Assembly (NCBI RefSeq): GCF_018785315.1
Contig: NZ_WQPN01000109.1
Location: 27,481 to 91,480 of the forward strand
Direction of reading: 5' to 3'
Origin: Clostridium sp. MCC353
Lineage (GTDB): Bacteria; Bacillota; Clostridia; Lachnospirales; Lachnospiraceae
Length of the DNA: 64,000 nucleotides
Under the pieces are notes generated by a model. That model made no database searches. It was given only the letters and a program-made list of their open reading frames with translations, and was not told where the DNA came from. A program made the translations under genes and the position numbers. Of the stretch, positions 35,084-44,313 are shown one piece after another (positions within the stretch are counted from its first letter, which is position 1; every line of letters begins with the position of its first letter).

Positions 35084-37498
35084 TTAGTAATTTAAATCGT
35101 AGCTTCCGATTCCATCTTTTATCCATCTGACGTCCTCGTCTATTTTCTTCGTCTTCTTGCCGTCTTTTACGGATACCAGTTTTAAATCGCCTTTGTGCCG
35201 CTTGCTGCTGTAATCCACGATAGCGGCCACATACTGGTCATCCGCAGGGGCAAAAAATGCCACATCATCAATCAGCTTAACTGGTTTTTTGCCGTCATAG
35301 CGGCAGAGGGTGCCGCTGCTGTTGGTCTTGCTCTTTTCTTTCAGATAATAAGTATCTTTACTGTCTTCATCATAATAAAAGCAGAAAACATCCTCATCAA
35401 TCTCTTGGCCGTCGCAATACAATGTGCCCTGGTTCTTCTCGGAATCATAGTCTTTGTAATAATACATCTTCCCGCCTTCAGGAGATCTGGATACGTAATC
35501 TTCCCCCAGATCATCATCAATGGATACGGCCTTTTCCACACCTGTATCAGAATATTTCATGGAAAACAGTTCATGATAAGTCAGCCCATAAGTCTCATCA
35601 TCCCAAGTATAGCTGGTTGCGAATATTGTCTTCGTTTCCGTGTCCACAACATAGTTCATATCGCTTTCGTAAGTAAACGGCAGCGCTTTTCCGTCGATCA
35701 GCAGATAGCCGTCGATCCCGTCTTTTCCAATGTCATTATACGCCTTTGATATAAAGTCTGTAACATCAGAAATGCTTTCGATTTCCGACATCTTCATCGT
35801 GGGGAACGTCACCTCATCCCAGCTGTATGTATAATAAATATAGTCATAATAACCGATATCTTCCGGGCTGACGGCATTCTTTACCAGTTCATGTTCCGTT
35901 CCGTCATACGCGTAAATGTTTTCGGCATCGCCCAGGTAGGAAGATACCTCAGTCTCCAGTTTAGACCGTATTTCATCCCGGGCCTCTTTTTCACGGTATT
36001 CATCCATTGCCGCATTATAACGGTCATAATCCGTAACCGTTCTGGTTCCGCCAAACCAGCTCTGCTCCTGTTTCGTGTAGTTCTCTTTCAGCGGCTGCTG
36101 CATGGCTGCATCGGAGGCGGCCAGATCATCAATCACAATATCGTCAATCGTAACTACCGGATCCGTCGTTTCGGAATAGAAGATGCCTGCGCCGTCATTA
36201 TAACTGCCCAGCAGATTTGCGTCGGAAGCCACCTTCTCCTTATCCTTTAAATTCTTGATGCAGTAAATATCCGTATCCTTTGTGTAATACAGGGTGTTTA
36301 AATCCTCTGTGTAAAAGTAAGAGAACTGAACGTCTGAATCAAGCTTTTCCTTGTCTGCGTCCGGCTTTATTTCCCTGTAATACATATCATTTTCATCTGT
36401 AATAAACAACAATGTCTTACCGTCTTCGCTGACGATGTATGTATAGATATTTGAACCGACTTTTTCCTTTTCATCCGTCTTCAGATCATAAATGTACACC
36501 GTGCTGCTTCCTTTTTTATAAACGACTTTATTATCATCCGTGATTTTAAAGGAACTCACATCACTGTCGATCTTTTCCGTAGTATCGTTTTTATCGCTCT
36601 GTTTCTTCTGATTAATGTAAGAAAGTTTTCCGCTGGAACTGCTATAATCTTCCAGGAAGAACAAATATTTCCCATCCTTGCTCTCAATAACCTGGTTTAC
36701 AGCATAATATACCTCATAATATTCACTGTTTTTTCCAACGCCTTTGGAAGTAACCTCCAGCCCTTTTCCCGATTTCACATTATACCGGTAAATCCCGCTG
36801 TCCTTAACATATGTAATAGAAGGAACATCTTTGCTTCCGCCGCCAAAACGGCTGATCCCAAATACCGCCGCCCCGATTACCACTGCCGCCGCTGCGATTC
36901 CGCCGATGATAACCGGAAGTTTTGATTTTTTCTTCGCCGGAACCGGTCCGCCCTGGGGAACGGGAGCCTCCTCATGAAGGTTGGCGCCGCAGTTCTGGCA
37001 GAACGCATCCGACGCGTCATTTTGGGTTCCGCAGGCAGGGCAGAAGATTTGTTCCGGCTGCTCAAAAACAGGATTAACCGTTTCTTCCGGCACCGGATCT
37101 TTTTTCAGTTCCACCGGCTGGGATTCATTTAACGGAGCTCCGCAGTTTTGACAGAACATGCCGTCCGGTTCATTTTTCATGCCGCAGTTGGGGCAGAATA
37201 TGGGATCGTCTAATTTTACGGTAACATAATTCTCTTCTGATGGCGGGTTGGCTGCCGGTTCCTCCCATGCGGGCGCCTTTGATTGACCTGAAGAGGGTAA
37301 TGGTTCAGATATTCCCTCATCCTCTGACGGCGCAAATGGTTCTGCCGCCTCTGTTTCCCCTGTCACATCAGCCGGATTTGCCTCTTCTTGAAGCACCGCC
37401 TCAGGTGCCAACGCCTCTGTTTCCGCCTTTGTTCCACATTCACAACAAAATAATTCATCGTCTCTCATTTCATTGCCGCAATTTCTGCATATTTTCAT
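35084..37498 (-). CDS. three-zinc-ribbon membrane protein with large outer domain
   Basis: An 804-residue protein. Three zinc ribbons (CRNCGNEMRDDELFCCECG; CPNCGMKNEPDGMFCQNCG; CPACGTQNDASDAFCQNCG) are joined by acidic linkers. A transmembrane segment follows at about 202-225, then a 570-residue outer domain rich in Tyr/Asp/Lys (DSGIYRYNVKSGKGLEVT, FFLEDYSSSSGKLSYINQ). Its short YY-x-K-D-type repeats (TLYYTKDTDIYCIKNL) suggest a beta-propeller-like fold. The same domain is found without ribbons in the next gene upstream. The start at 37498 follows AAGGAGG; the frame extends seven codons further. Confidence 0.82.
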   Translation of the reverse strand: MKICRNCGNEMRDDELFCCECGTKAETEALAPEAVLQEEANPADVTGETEAAEPFAPSEDEGISEPLPSSGQSKAPAWEEPAANPPSEENYVTVKLDDPIFCPNCGMKNEPDGMFCQNCGAPLNESQPVELKKDPVPEETVNPVFEQPEQIFCPACGTQNDASDAFCQNCGANLHEEAPVPQGGPVPAKKKSKLPVIIGGIAAAAVVIGAAVFGISRFGGGSKDVPSITYVKDSGIYRYNVKSGKGLEVTSKGVGKNSEYYEVYYAVNQVIESKDGKYLFFLEDYSSSSGKLSYINQKKQSDKNDTTEKIDSDVSSFKITDDNKVVYKKGSSTVYIYDLKTDEKEKVGSNIYTYIVSEDGKTLLFITDENDMYYREIKPDADKEKLDSDVQFSYFYTEDLNTLYYTKDTDIYCIKNLKDKEKVASDANLLGSYNDGAGIFYSETTDPVVTIDDIVIDDLAASDAAMQQPLKENYTKQEQSWFGGTRTVTDYDRYNAAMDEYREKEARDEIRSKLETEVSSYLGDAENIYAYDGTEHELVKNAVSPEDIGYYDYIYYTYSWDEVTFPTMKMSEIESISDVTDFISKAYNDIGKDGIDGYLLIDGKALPFTYESDMNYVVDTETKTIFATSYTWDDETYGLTYHELFSMKYSDTGVEKAVSIDDDLGEDYVSRSPEGGKMYYYKDYDSEKNQGTLYCDGQEIDEDVFCFYYDEDSKDTYYLKEKSKTNSSGTLCRYDGKKPVKLIDDVAFFAPADDQYVAAIVDYSSKRHKGDLKLVSVKDGKKTKKIDEDVRWIKDGIGSYDLNY

Positions 37499-37517
37499 AC
37501 TTGCCTCCTTATTCCGC

Positions 37518-37546
37518 ATCCGCTGACTTTTTGTCAGACGGCGGAT
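37518..37546. other. hairpin in the leader of the three-zinc-ribbon gene
   Basis: ATCCGC-TGAC and GTCA...GCGGAT form an interrupted stem around TTTTT just before the ribosome binding site of the gene ending at 35084. There is no T-run after it on the minus strand, so it may be a leader structure rather than a terminator. Confidence 0.3.
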
Positions 37547-37624
37547 ACTTCTTTTGTTATTTTAAACCAGCATTAAGTCCGCTGTCTTAATCAATACCAA
37601 TAACTTTTATTATAATAATAAAAC

Positions 37625-39466
37625 TCAGTATGGCAGAGCACCATAATACCCCAAACCGTCTTGGATCAAACTGACATCCTCATCTATTTTCTTTACTTTC
37701 CCACCCTCTTTTAAAGGTATCAGTTTTAAATCCCCTCCGCGGCTCTCAGCGCTATAGTTAACCAAAGCAGCCACGTACCGTTCATCCACAATGTTGAAAA
37801 ATATCGCATCATCAATCAGCTTAACCGTCTTGCTTCCATCATAACGGCATAGCGTTCCATTGCCACTTTTGCTCATTTCCTTCAAATAGTAAAGCAATTT
37901 GCTGTCTTCATCATAGTAATGATAATATACATCCTCATCAATCTTTTCACCATTACAATATAATACCCCATTCCGCGACTTACCATAGTCCTTGTAATAA
38001 TATAGTCTTCCTCCTTCTGAATGCGGTAATAAAATATCCTGACCCAACTCATTATCAATAGAAACTGCTTCTCCAACTCCACTATCCGTATATGTCACAG
38101 AAAAAAGTTCGCTATAATCTTTTTTGTCGGATCCGGGATCTTCGCTGAACCGAGCCCCATAAATGATACCAGCTTCTTCATCCGGTCTGTACTCCACACT
38201 ACTTTCATAGGTAAACGGAAGTGTTTTACCATCAGCTAAAAGATAAGCTTCTATGCCATCTTTACCTATAGTTTCAAATTTCTGTGATACATACTCAGTT
38301 ATATCTTCATAACTTTCAATATCAGCTATATTGATCCTGGGGAGCTCTACTTCCTCCCACTTGAAAGTATAAGACAACCGGCTGTATGATCCCAACATTA
38401 AAGGGGTTACAGCGTTCTTTAACAATTCATGCTCTACGCCGTCATAAGAATATAGATCCGTACAGTTTTCTAAATATTGCTCTATTTCCGCCTTCAACTG
38501 TTTTCTTATCTCATCACGGCCCTGTTTCGCGCGGTATTCTTCTTTAGCTGCGCTGAATGCTTCTTCATCTGTAACCATAATAGTTTTTCCTGTAGAAGTT
38601 TGCTCCAGCTTTGTATATTTTCCAGGCAGCGGCTGTGGCATTTCAGCATCAGAAGCAGCCAAATCGTCAATCAAAACTGCTTCACTGGCAATCGCCGGTT
38701 CCGCACTCCGGGTATAATAAATCCCCGCATTGTCATTATAGCTTCCGATTGGGACTGCGTCTGATGCGACTTTTTCCCTATCCTTTAAATTCTTGATACA
38801 ATAAATATCCGTATCTTTTGTATAATAAATCGTATTTAAGTCTTTCGTATAATAAAAAAGTTTCTCAACATCCGAATCAAGCTTTTCCTTGTCAGCATTT
38901 TCTTCAATCTTTTTATAGTAAATATCAGAATCCTCCGTTATGTACAACAATTTTTTTCCATCCTCACTGACATCAAAAGCAGTAACACCAACTCCCATTT
39001 TTTCTTTCTCATCGCGCTTTACATCATACATGTACAAAGCCCCGGTACCGTCCTGCAGATAGACCACTTTACTGTCGCCTGCCGGCTTAAAAAATTCAAC
39101 TTCACTATCGATCTTTTCCCTGGAATCATCCTTTTCCTTTTGGTTTATATAGCAGAGTTTTCCTCTATGACCGTCATACTCTTCAAAGAAATATGCATAT
39201 CTCCCATCTTCACTCTCTTCCACACCATTTACAACAGAATATTGAATATACCATTTCTCATTTTCGCTAACAGCCCTTGAGGCAAGCTTGAGTTCTTTTC
39301 CCGATTTCACATTATACCGGTAGAGTTCATTATCCTTTATATAGGAAACTGAAGGAACCTCTCCTTTACCCCCGCTGATACGGGTGATACCAAATGCCGC
39401 TACTCCTATTACAGCAGCTGCCGCTGCTATTCCTATCACTAACACCGGAATTTTTATCTTTTTCAT
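37625..39466 (-). CDS. membrane-anchored paralogue of the outer domain, without zinc ribbons
   Basis: A 613-residue protein. It starts MKKIKIPVLVIG with a transmembrane segment (about 4-26). The outer domain aligns along its length with that of the three-zinc-ribbon protein (IKDNELYRYNVKSGKELKLA, TIYYTKDTDIYCIKNLKD). The coding sequence is visibly more AT-rich than its neighbour. The start at 39466 was chosen because a GAGGAGGT site precedes it and the transmembrane segment begins there. It probably arose by duplication with loss of the ribbons. Function unknown. Confidence 0.8.
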   Translation of the reverse strand: MKKIKIPVLVIGIAAAAAVIGVAAFGITRISGGKGEVPSVSYIKDNELYRYNVKSGKELKLASRAVSENEKWYIQYSVVNGVEESEDGRYAYFFEEYDGHRGKLCYINQKEKDDSREKIDSEVEFFKPAGDSKVVYLQDGTGALYMYDVKRDEKEKMGVGVTAFDVSEDGKKLLYITEDSDIYYKKIEENADKEKLDSDVEKLFYYTKDLNTIYYTKDTDIYCIKNLKDREKVASDAVPIGSYNDNAGIYYTRSAEPAIASEAVLIDDLAASDAEMPQPLPGKYTKLEQTSTGKTIMVTDEEAFSAAKEEYRAKQGRDEIRKQLKAEIEQYLENCTDLYSYDGVEHELLKNAVTPLMLGSYSRLSYTFKWEEVELPRINIADIESYEDITEYVSQKFETIGKDGIEAYLLADGKTLPFTYESSVEYRPDEEAGIIYGARFSEDPGSDKKDYSELFSVTYTDSGVGEAVSIDNELGQDILLPHSEGGRLYYYKDYGKSRNGVLYCNGEKIDEDVYYHYYDEDSKLLYYLKEMSKSGNGTLCRYDGSKTVKLIDDAIFFNIVDERYVAALVNYSAESRGGDLKLIPLKEGGKVKKIDEDVSLIQDGLGYYGALPY

Positions 39467-39547
39467 CCTTTCACTTACCTCCTCATTCTGCCGAAATTTT
39501 ACTGACATGGGCCACATACTTCTCTTAACAGTGTTCCAGTCTAAGCA

Positions 39548-40246
39548 TTACTGCTGCTTGATGCCAAATATCGGTTCCGTACTCTCCGGCTCCATCGTTT
39601 CTTCTATGGAACCCTTCTCCACACCATCGCGCTTATCTTCTTCGCCCGTTTCCTCTGTTTCCGCATCTTTTTCATCTGTCTTCCCGGAATCAGTCACTTT
39701 TTCGTCAGTTTCCTCCGCTTCATCCTGAATCCCCGCCTTCTGATTGAACAACGGGCTGGACTTCCCACCAATCATCGGGGCCGCAAACAGGTAAATGCAT
39801 ATCCCCGCAGCGCAGGCCGCTATAAACAATACTGCGGCAAGGGCTGCAAACAGCCCTGCCCTGCTCTTTTTCTTCACCGTCGGATTCTGCCTCCCGGGCT
39901 GTGGAACCGGCGGCATCGGCATAGGCACCGGCGGCGGTGACGGAGAGATAACCGCTCCTGCCTGCCGCTCTCCCTGAGGCATGAGCACTTCCGTTTCATC
40001 TCCATACTCTTCCGGGGACAGATATTCGGTATCTCCCGATACATCCGGCAATTCCCCCACTCTGAGCCCGCATTTCAAACAGAATTTGCTGCCCGGCAGC
40101 AGCGGATGGCCGCACCCGGCGCAGACCTGGCCTTTTGGCGCCCCTGATTCCTGCTGTATCTTCTCCGGCTGATTTACCGGGTTTCCGCATTTAGGGCAGA
40201 ATTTACTTCGGTCGGCTATTTCCTTACCACAATTTTTACATATCAT
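39548..40246 (-). CDS. two-zinc-ribbon membrane protein
   Basis: A 232-residue protein. Two zinc ribbons (CKNCGKEIADRSKFCPKCG; CAGCGHPLLPGSKFCLKCG) precede a Pro-rich linker (PPPVPMPMPPVPQPG), a transmembrane segment (about 132-155) and a short, very acidic Glu/Asp/Thr outer tail. It has no folded outer domain. The start at 40246 follows AAAGGAGG. The role may be cytoplasmic binding with the tail as a simple exterior anchor (inference). Confidence 0.8.
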   Translation of the reverse strand: MICKNCGKEIADRSKFCPKCGNPVNQPEKIQQESGAPKGQVCAGCGHPLLPGSKFCLKCGLRVGELPDVSGDTEYLSPEEYGDETEVLMPQGERQAGAVISPSPPPVPMPMPPVPQPGRQNPTVKKKSRAGLFAALAAVLFIAACAAGICIYLFAAPMIGGKSSPLFNQKAGIQDEAEETDEKVTDSGKTDEKDAETEETGEEDKRDGVEKGSIEETMEPESTEPIFGIKQQ

Positions 40247-40259
40247 CGCCAAACCTCCT

Positions 40260-41363
40260 TTAAGCAATCGGAATCGCAGAGTTTCCTGCCCCCGAAATAA
40301 AGCCATAAACGCCATATTCCTCAGAAGCAGTGGTCACAAATTCATTCTCACTGTGCTCCCGGGATACGGCTACCACATACTGGCTGCCATTTCTGTTCTG
40401 TACCACTCCGTTCATAGGTTCCGCAATCCCATTTGAAGCTGTATAGTTAAATGTATTCGTTTCATTGTTCTGCATATGAACCAAAGTCATGGTTCCATTT
40501 TCTTTCCCTCTGGCAAATGTTCCGCTGGTGCGGGCTGTATAAATAACAGCTCCCCCCGGAGAATACTTGGTAAATGTCACGGTTCCGCTTCCGTCCGGCG
40601 CATCCCCGCTCCACTGGCCTTCATAGATGTTTGTGCTCTCCGCATCCGTTTTGATCCAGATACCGCTGCCGTCCCTCTTTCCTTCTTCCAATTTTCCGTA
40701 ATACAGCGCTTTGTTATTAAAAACAGCCACGCCATTTCCCGAAGCCGAAGGATAAGTGATTCTGTCATTGGCCGCCATTAAAAGCGTCTGATAATCAGCC
40801 GTATTCATGATATCTTTCACGTAATCCAGATTTCCCGATTCACAGGCTTTGTACAAACGTTCCAGGATATCACGGCTCTGCCGGTCTAATTTTTCCTGAT
40901 CCTTCAGCTCGTCGAGCTTCTTTTTTATCTCCCTGTCTCCGGTTGCTTCATAGAGAAACTCAAGGATCTTCTCAGCCCGCTCATAGTCGCCGTCTTCCAT
41001 GTAAGTCTCATACAGCACCAGAACCACATCTTCCAACTGTCCCGAAATTTCCCGGTCCCTGGTGTTTTCATAACCTGCGGCCAGGATCTGTACGGCTTCT
41101 TCCTGTTTTCCCATCCCCTGATAGGCGGACGCCAATCCAAGGTAAGCATCCGCCCTCTTAGGCTCTATCTTAATCGCTGCCTGAAACGCAATCACTGCCT
41201 GTTCATAATCCATCTGATCCATGAACTTTTCAGCCCGGGCCAAATGGCGTTCACCAATAAAATGATTCACTTGGTTCGAAAAGCGGAAAGAAAGCACAAG
41301 CCCGCACACAACGCCTGAAATCAGTATAATCACCGTCAGCAGAACCTTATACTTTGTCTTCAT
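40260..41363 (-). CDS. membrane-anchored TPR protein with MORN-like tail
   Basis: A 367-residue protein. It has an N-terminal transmembrane segment (about 5-27), TPR repeats (RAEKFMDQMDYEQAVIAFQA, ADAYLGLASAYQGMGKQEEA) and MORN-like C-terminal repeats (LYYGKLEEGKRDGSGIWIK, YEGQWSGDAPDGSGTVTF). It is related in layout to the lipoproteins at 25117 and 26395, but uses a membrane helix instead of a lipid anchor. The start at 41363 is preceded by GGGGGAAGAAGGG. Confidence 0.82.
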   Translation of the reverse strand: MKTKYKVLLTVIILISGVVCGLVLSFRFSNQVNHFIGERHLARAEKFMDQMDYEQAVIAFQAAIKIEPKRADAYLGLASAYQGMGKQEEAVQILAAGYENTRDREISGQLEDVVLVLYETYMEDGDYERAEKILEFLYEATGDREIKKKLDELKDQEKLDRQSRDILERLYKACESGNLDYVKDIMNTADYQTLLMAANDRITYPSASGNGVAVFNNKALYYGKLEEGKRDGSGIWIKTDAESTNIYEGQWSGDAPDGSGTVTFTKYSPGGAVIYTARTSGTFARGKENGTMTLVHMQNNETNTFNYTASNGIAEPMNGVVQNRNGSQYVVAVSREHSENEFVTTASEEYGVYGFISGAGNSAIPIA

Positions 41364-41379
41364 TCCCTTCTTCCCCCTT

Positions 41380-41502
41380 TTATCGTACGTTTCCATGCTC
41401 CTGTTCGTATTTTAACGGAAATACATGGAACAAAACCGCTGTAATCAACGATGCCCCCAGAAGGATAACCCCTCCTGCTATCATCAAAGTCCCTAAAGTC
41501 AT
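41380..41502 (-). CDS. small membrane protein (40 aa)
   Basis: A 40-codon frame starts at ATG 41502, six bases after GGAGG, and ends at TAA 41380-41382. The product (MTLGTLMIAGGVILLGASLI, then TAVLFHVFPLKYEQEHGNVR) is one hydrophobic helix with a short charged C-terminus. It lies between the kinase gene and the TPR gene in the same direction, so it is probably a real small membrane protein of this operon. Function unknown. Confidence 0.65.
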   Translation of the reverse strand: MTLGTLMIAGGVILLGASLITAVLFHVFPLKYEQEHGNVR

Positions 41503-41544
41503 TGTATTCCTCCATGCCAGAGCGTTTTTCACTCGCTCCTCTTT

Positions 41545-43530
41545 CTACAGCCAGCCGCCGCTTTTCAACTGTTCAATCAGCCCTTCCAACTGCTGGAGCT
41601 GGGTGGTGTCGCTGTTTTTATCCACAAGGCTCACCGCTTTCTGATATTCCTCATAAGCTGCCGTAAAATTCCTCTGGTCCTCCGGCTTTCCATTTTCTAT
41701 CATGATATAAAGCTGGGCCAATAAGGCATGAGGCACATAATCAGACGGGTACGCGGTCTGGTATTTATTAAGAACCTGGGCCGCTGATTCATATTCTCCT
41801 GCATACTGGTATGCGGTAAATGCGTTCACATACAGATATTCCTTCTGGATTCCCGCTCCCACCACCTTCATAAAGCCTTCAGCCGCCGTAATCATGTCGT
41901 CCCTGTTGTAATTTTGTTCAACCGCCCTTCCATAATAGGAGGCCGACTGCATTTCCAAAAGTACCGTGTTGCTCTGCATGCCTTCCTGTCTGAGGGCGTT
42001 GTCTATGGCTGTAATGGACTTGGTATACACATCCTCAATCCGCTCAGGATCATGTTCCGGTAGTTTGGCGCTGTCCCGGTACGTGGTTGCCAGCGCGATA
42101 TAGGCTCTTCTCATCATCTCCGGGGCTTTCGTCTGGCCGATCACCTTTTGAAAGGTTTCCTCCGCCTCCTGGTATTTGCCCTGTACATAGTAGATTTCAC
42201 CGGCCACATAGAGGGAAATGTCCTGGGTGTCATCCTGTTCAATGATCTGATTAAGAATCTTCTCTGCCTGGGATATCTGACCCAAACGCCCCATACACAC
42301 CGCATAATCCCTCAGATTATCGATCTTCATATCCGTTCTTTTTGCCGCTTTATAAAAATAATCACCGGCTTCAGAATAATTCTCAAGTTCAAAATAAGAA
42401 GAGGCCAGGGCCAGCAGAAGATCGGGATCATCCGGGAAATCAGCCTGGTTGGAAAGGGAGAATTTAATGCATTTCTCATACTGTCCGTCCAGATAAAGGG
42501 CGTAAGCATATTTTCCGTAAGCTTCCGGCCTTTTGGGATCGATATGGCTGGCCTCCTTCAGATATTCCATGGCGTCCTGCGGCGCTTCCTCCATGCAGTC
42601 CTCCGCCGCTTCCAGATAGTTCAGGTACTTTTCCGTTTTTTCCTTTCCAAGCTGTATGAACCCTCCGGCCAGAAGCCCGAAAGAGCATAAAAACATGGCG
42701 GTTAATGTCAATGTCCTAAGCAGTTTATTGCGTTTATACCTCTTATATTCTGCGTCAAATGTATGTATATTGTTTAAATCGGCCAGCAGTTCATCGACCG
42801 ACTGATATCTTTCATTCTTATCCGGGCGGATACATCTGGAGACGATATAATCCATGCCCACTGAGATGTTCGGATCCATTTCCCTCAAAGGCTTTCCGCA
42901 GAACGGCTCTTCATTGGGCCCTTTTCCGGTCAGGATATGGTACATGGTGATGCCAAGGCTGTAAATATCCGTCCTGGCGTCCGACTGGCTCTTTCCGAAC
43001 TGTTCGGGCGCTGCATATCCCCGGGTGCCAATATAGGTGGTGTCGTCCGTATTGCCGCTCTTATACTCCCTGGCGATGCCGAAATCGATCAGTTTCAGCC
43101 TTCCGTCGGGCTGGAGCATGATATTGGACGGCTTCATATCGCGGTAAATGATGGGAAACGGCCTGTTATTATGCAGATACTGAAGCACCCGGCAGAGCTC
43201 TGTGAACCAGTAATAGGCCACATTTTCCGGCGCGCGGCCCTGGCCCTGAAGCCAGACATCCAGCGCGACCCCTTCCACAAAATCTTCCACGATGAAGACA
43301 TTATCCGCCTCGTCAAAAATGTCGTAGATTTTTGGCAGCATATCATGATCCAAATGAATCAAAATGTCCGCTTCCGCCAGAAAATCCAGCTTGACTCCCT
43401 GGTTCTTCGATACGCTCTTCACCACAAGCTGTTTCTTCGTCCGGATCTGCTCCGCTAAAAAGATTTCCGACATTCCGCCCTGATTTATTTTTCCAATCAT
43501 TCTGTAATTCTGTGCAAATCGTGGATCCAT
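41545..43530 (-). CDS. transmembrane Ser/Thr protein kinase with outer TPR domain
   Basis: A 661-residue Hanks-type kinase. The Gly loop (GKINQGGMSEIFLAEQ), the ATP Lys (LVVKSVSK), the catalytic loop YRDMKPSNIM (Tyr in place of the usual His), DFGIA and GTRGYAAPEQFG are all present in residues 1-260. A transmembrane helix at about 268-290 is followed by about ten TPR-type helix pairs to the end. PASTA repeats of PrkC are absent. It is paired with a PP2C phosphatase and with two FHA-domain gene products, which would read phosphothreonine. Confidence 0.93.
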   Translation of the reverse strand: MDPRFAQNYRMIGKINQGGMSEIFLAEQIRTKKQLVVKSVSKNQGVKLDFLAEADILIHLDHDMLPKIYDIFDEADNVFIVEDFVEGVALDVWLQGQGRAPENVAYYWFTELCRVLQYLHNNRPFPIIYRDMKPSNIMLQPDGRLKLIDFGIAREYKSGNTDDTTYIGTRGYAAPEQFGKSQSDARTDIYSLGITMYHILTGKGPNEEPFCGKPLREMDPNISVGMDYIVSRCIRPDKNERYQSVDELLADLNNIHTFDAEYKRYKRNKLLRTLTLTAMFLCSFGLLAGGFIQLGKEKTEKYLNYLEAAEDCMEEAPQDAMEYLKEASHIDPKRPEAYGKYAYALYLDGQYEKCIKFSLSNQADFPDDPDLLLALASSYFELENYSEAGDYFYKAAKRTDMKIDNLRDYAVCMGRLGQISQAEKILNQIIEQDDTQDISLYVAGEIYYVQGKYQEAEETFQKVIGQTKAPEMMRRAYIALATTYRDSAKLPEHDPERIEDVYTKSITAIDNALRQEGMQSNTVLLEMQSASYYGRAVEQNYNRDDMITAAEGFMKVVGAGIQKEYLYVNAFTAYQYAGEYESAAQVLNKYQTAYPSDYVPHALLAQLYIMIENGKPEDQRNFTAAYEEYQKAVSLVDKNSDTTQLQQLEGLIEQLKSGGWL

Positions 43531-43549
43531 ACTTCCCCTTTATCCTCTG

Positions 43550-44293
43550 TTACTCAATCCGAACCATCACCGCCGACAGGTTATCAGGCGCCGAATTATC
43601 ATACACCTTATTCCTGATCCGCTCCATGGATTCGCTCAATTGTCCTGTCCGCAATGCATTTCTCATCTCTTTTTCCAAAAATCCCTGCGGGCAGTATTTA
43701 TAAATACCATCGCTGCATAGCAAAAATATCTGTTTCTTTTTCAACTGGTCTGTGCGGGCGTGACAACTGATCTGATCCCCCACCCCTACGGCCTGAACCA
43801 GTTTCCCGTAGTTCATGTGGCCCTTGATTTCCTTTGCGGAATAAGCCTGAACCGTCTGAGGCAGGTTCTCCCACACGTCGTCCGCCGTCAGCTGGCGCAG
43901 CCGGAACCCCTTATTCATATAGATCCTGCTGTCTCCAACACTTATTATACCATAATATCCGTTATGTATCAGAATAAGAACAATCGTAGATCCACAGACT
44001 TCACCCGCAGGGGTCGTATTCCTGATATACTCGTGAGCCTGATACAAAACTTCCTTGAGGGACATCATGAGGCGGTTAAAATCCTGATTCGCGCCCGGCA
44101 GAAATACCTGTGTCCACCAATTTTGATAGGCCTGGGCCAGATGGCGGCTGGCCCTTTCCCCGTGCTGGTGGCCTCCCATGCCGTCAGCCACCAGAAACAA
44201 TCCGGATCTGCCCTTCTGCAAAACCCGGATCGCGTCCTGATTCATCCCTCTCTTTAATCCGCAATCACTAATCCCTCTGCTGTTTATCTCCAT
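43550..44293 (-). CDS. PP2C-family protein phosphatase
   Basis: A 247-residue metal-dependent Ser/Thr phosphatase. The motifs are SDCGLKRGMNQDA, LFLVADGMGGHQHGERAS, SVGDSRIYM, LLCSDGIYKY and DNLSAVMVRI. The start at 44293 has AAGGA just before it; the open frame extends 23 codons upstream into the end of the FHA gene. It should reverse phosphorylation by the neighbouring kinase. Confidence 0.93.
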   Translation of the reverse strand: MEINSRGISDCGLKRGMNQDAIRVLQKGRSGLFLVADGMGGHQHGERASRHLAQAYQNWWTQVFLPGANQDFNRLMMSLKEVLYQAHEYIRNTTPAGEVCGSTIVLILIHNGYYGIISVGDSRIYMNKGFRLRQLTADDVWENLPQTVQAYSAKEIKGHMNYGKLVQAVGVGDQISCHARTDQLKKKQIFLLCSDGIYKYCPQGFLEKEMRNALRTGQLSESMERIRNKVYDNSAPDNLSAVMVRIE

Positions 44294-44313
44294 ATCATCC
44301 TTCATTTCAAATT

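Noticed and set aside
35195..35749. 184-codon plus-strand frame
   Set aside because: It is antisense to the long outer domain of the three-zinc-ribbon protein, whose minus-strand reading has clear domains and a ribosome binding site.
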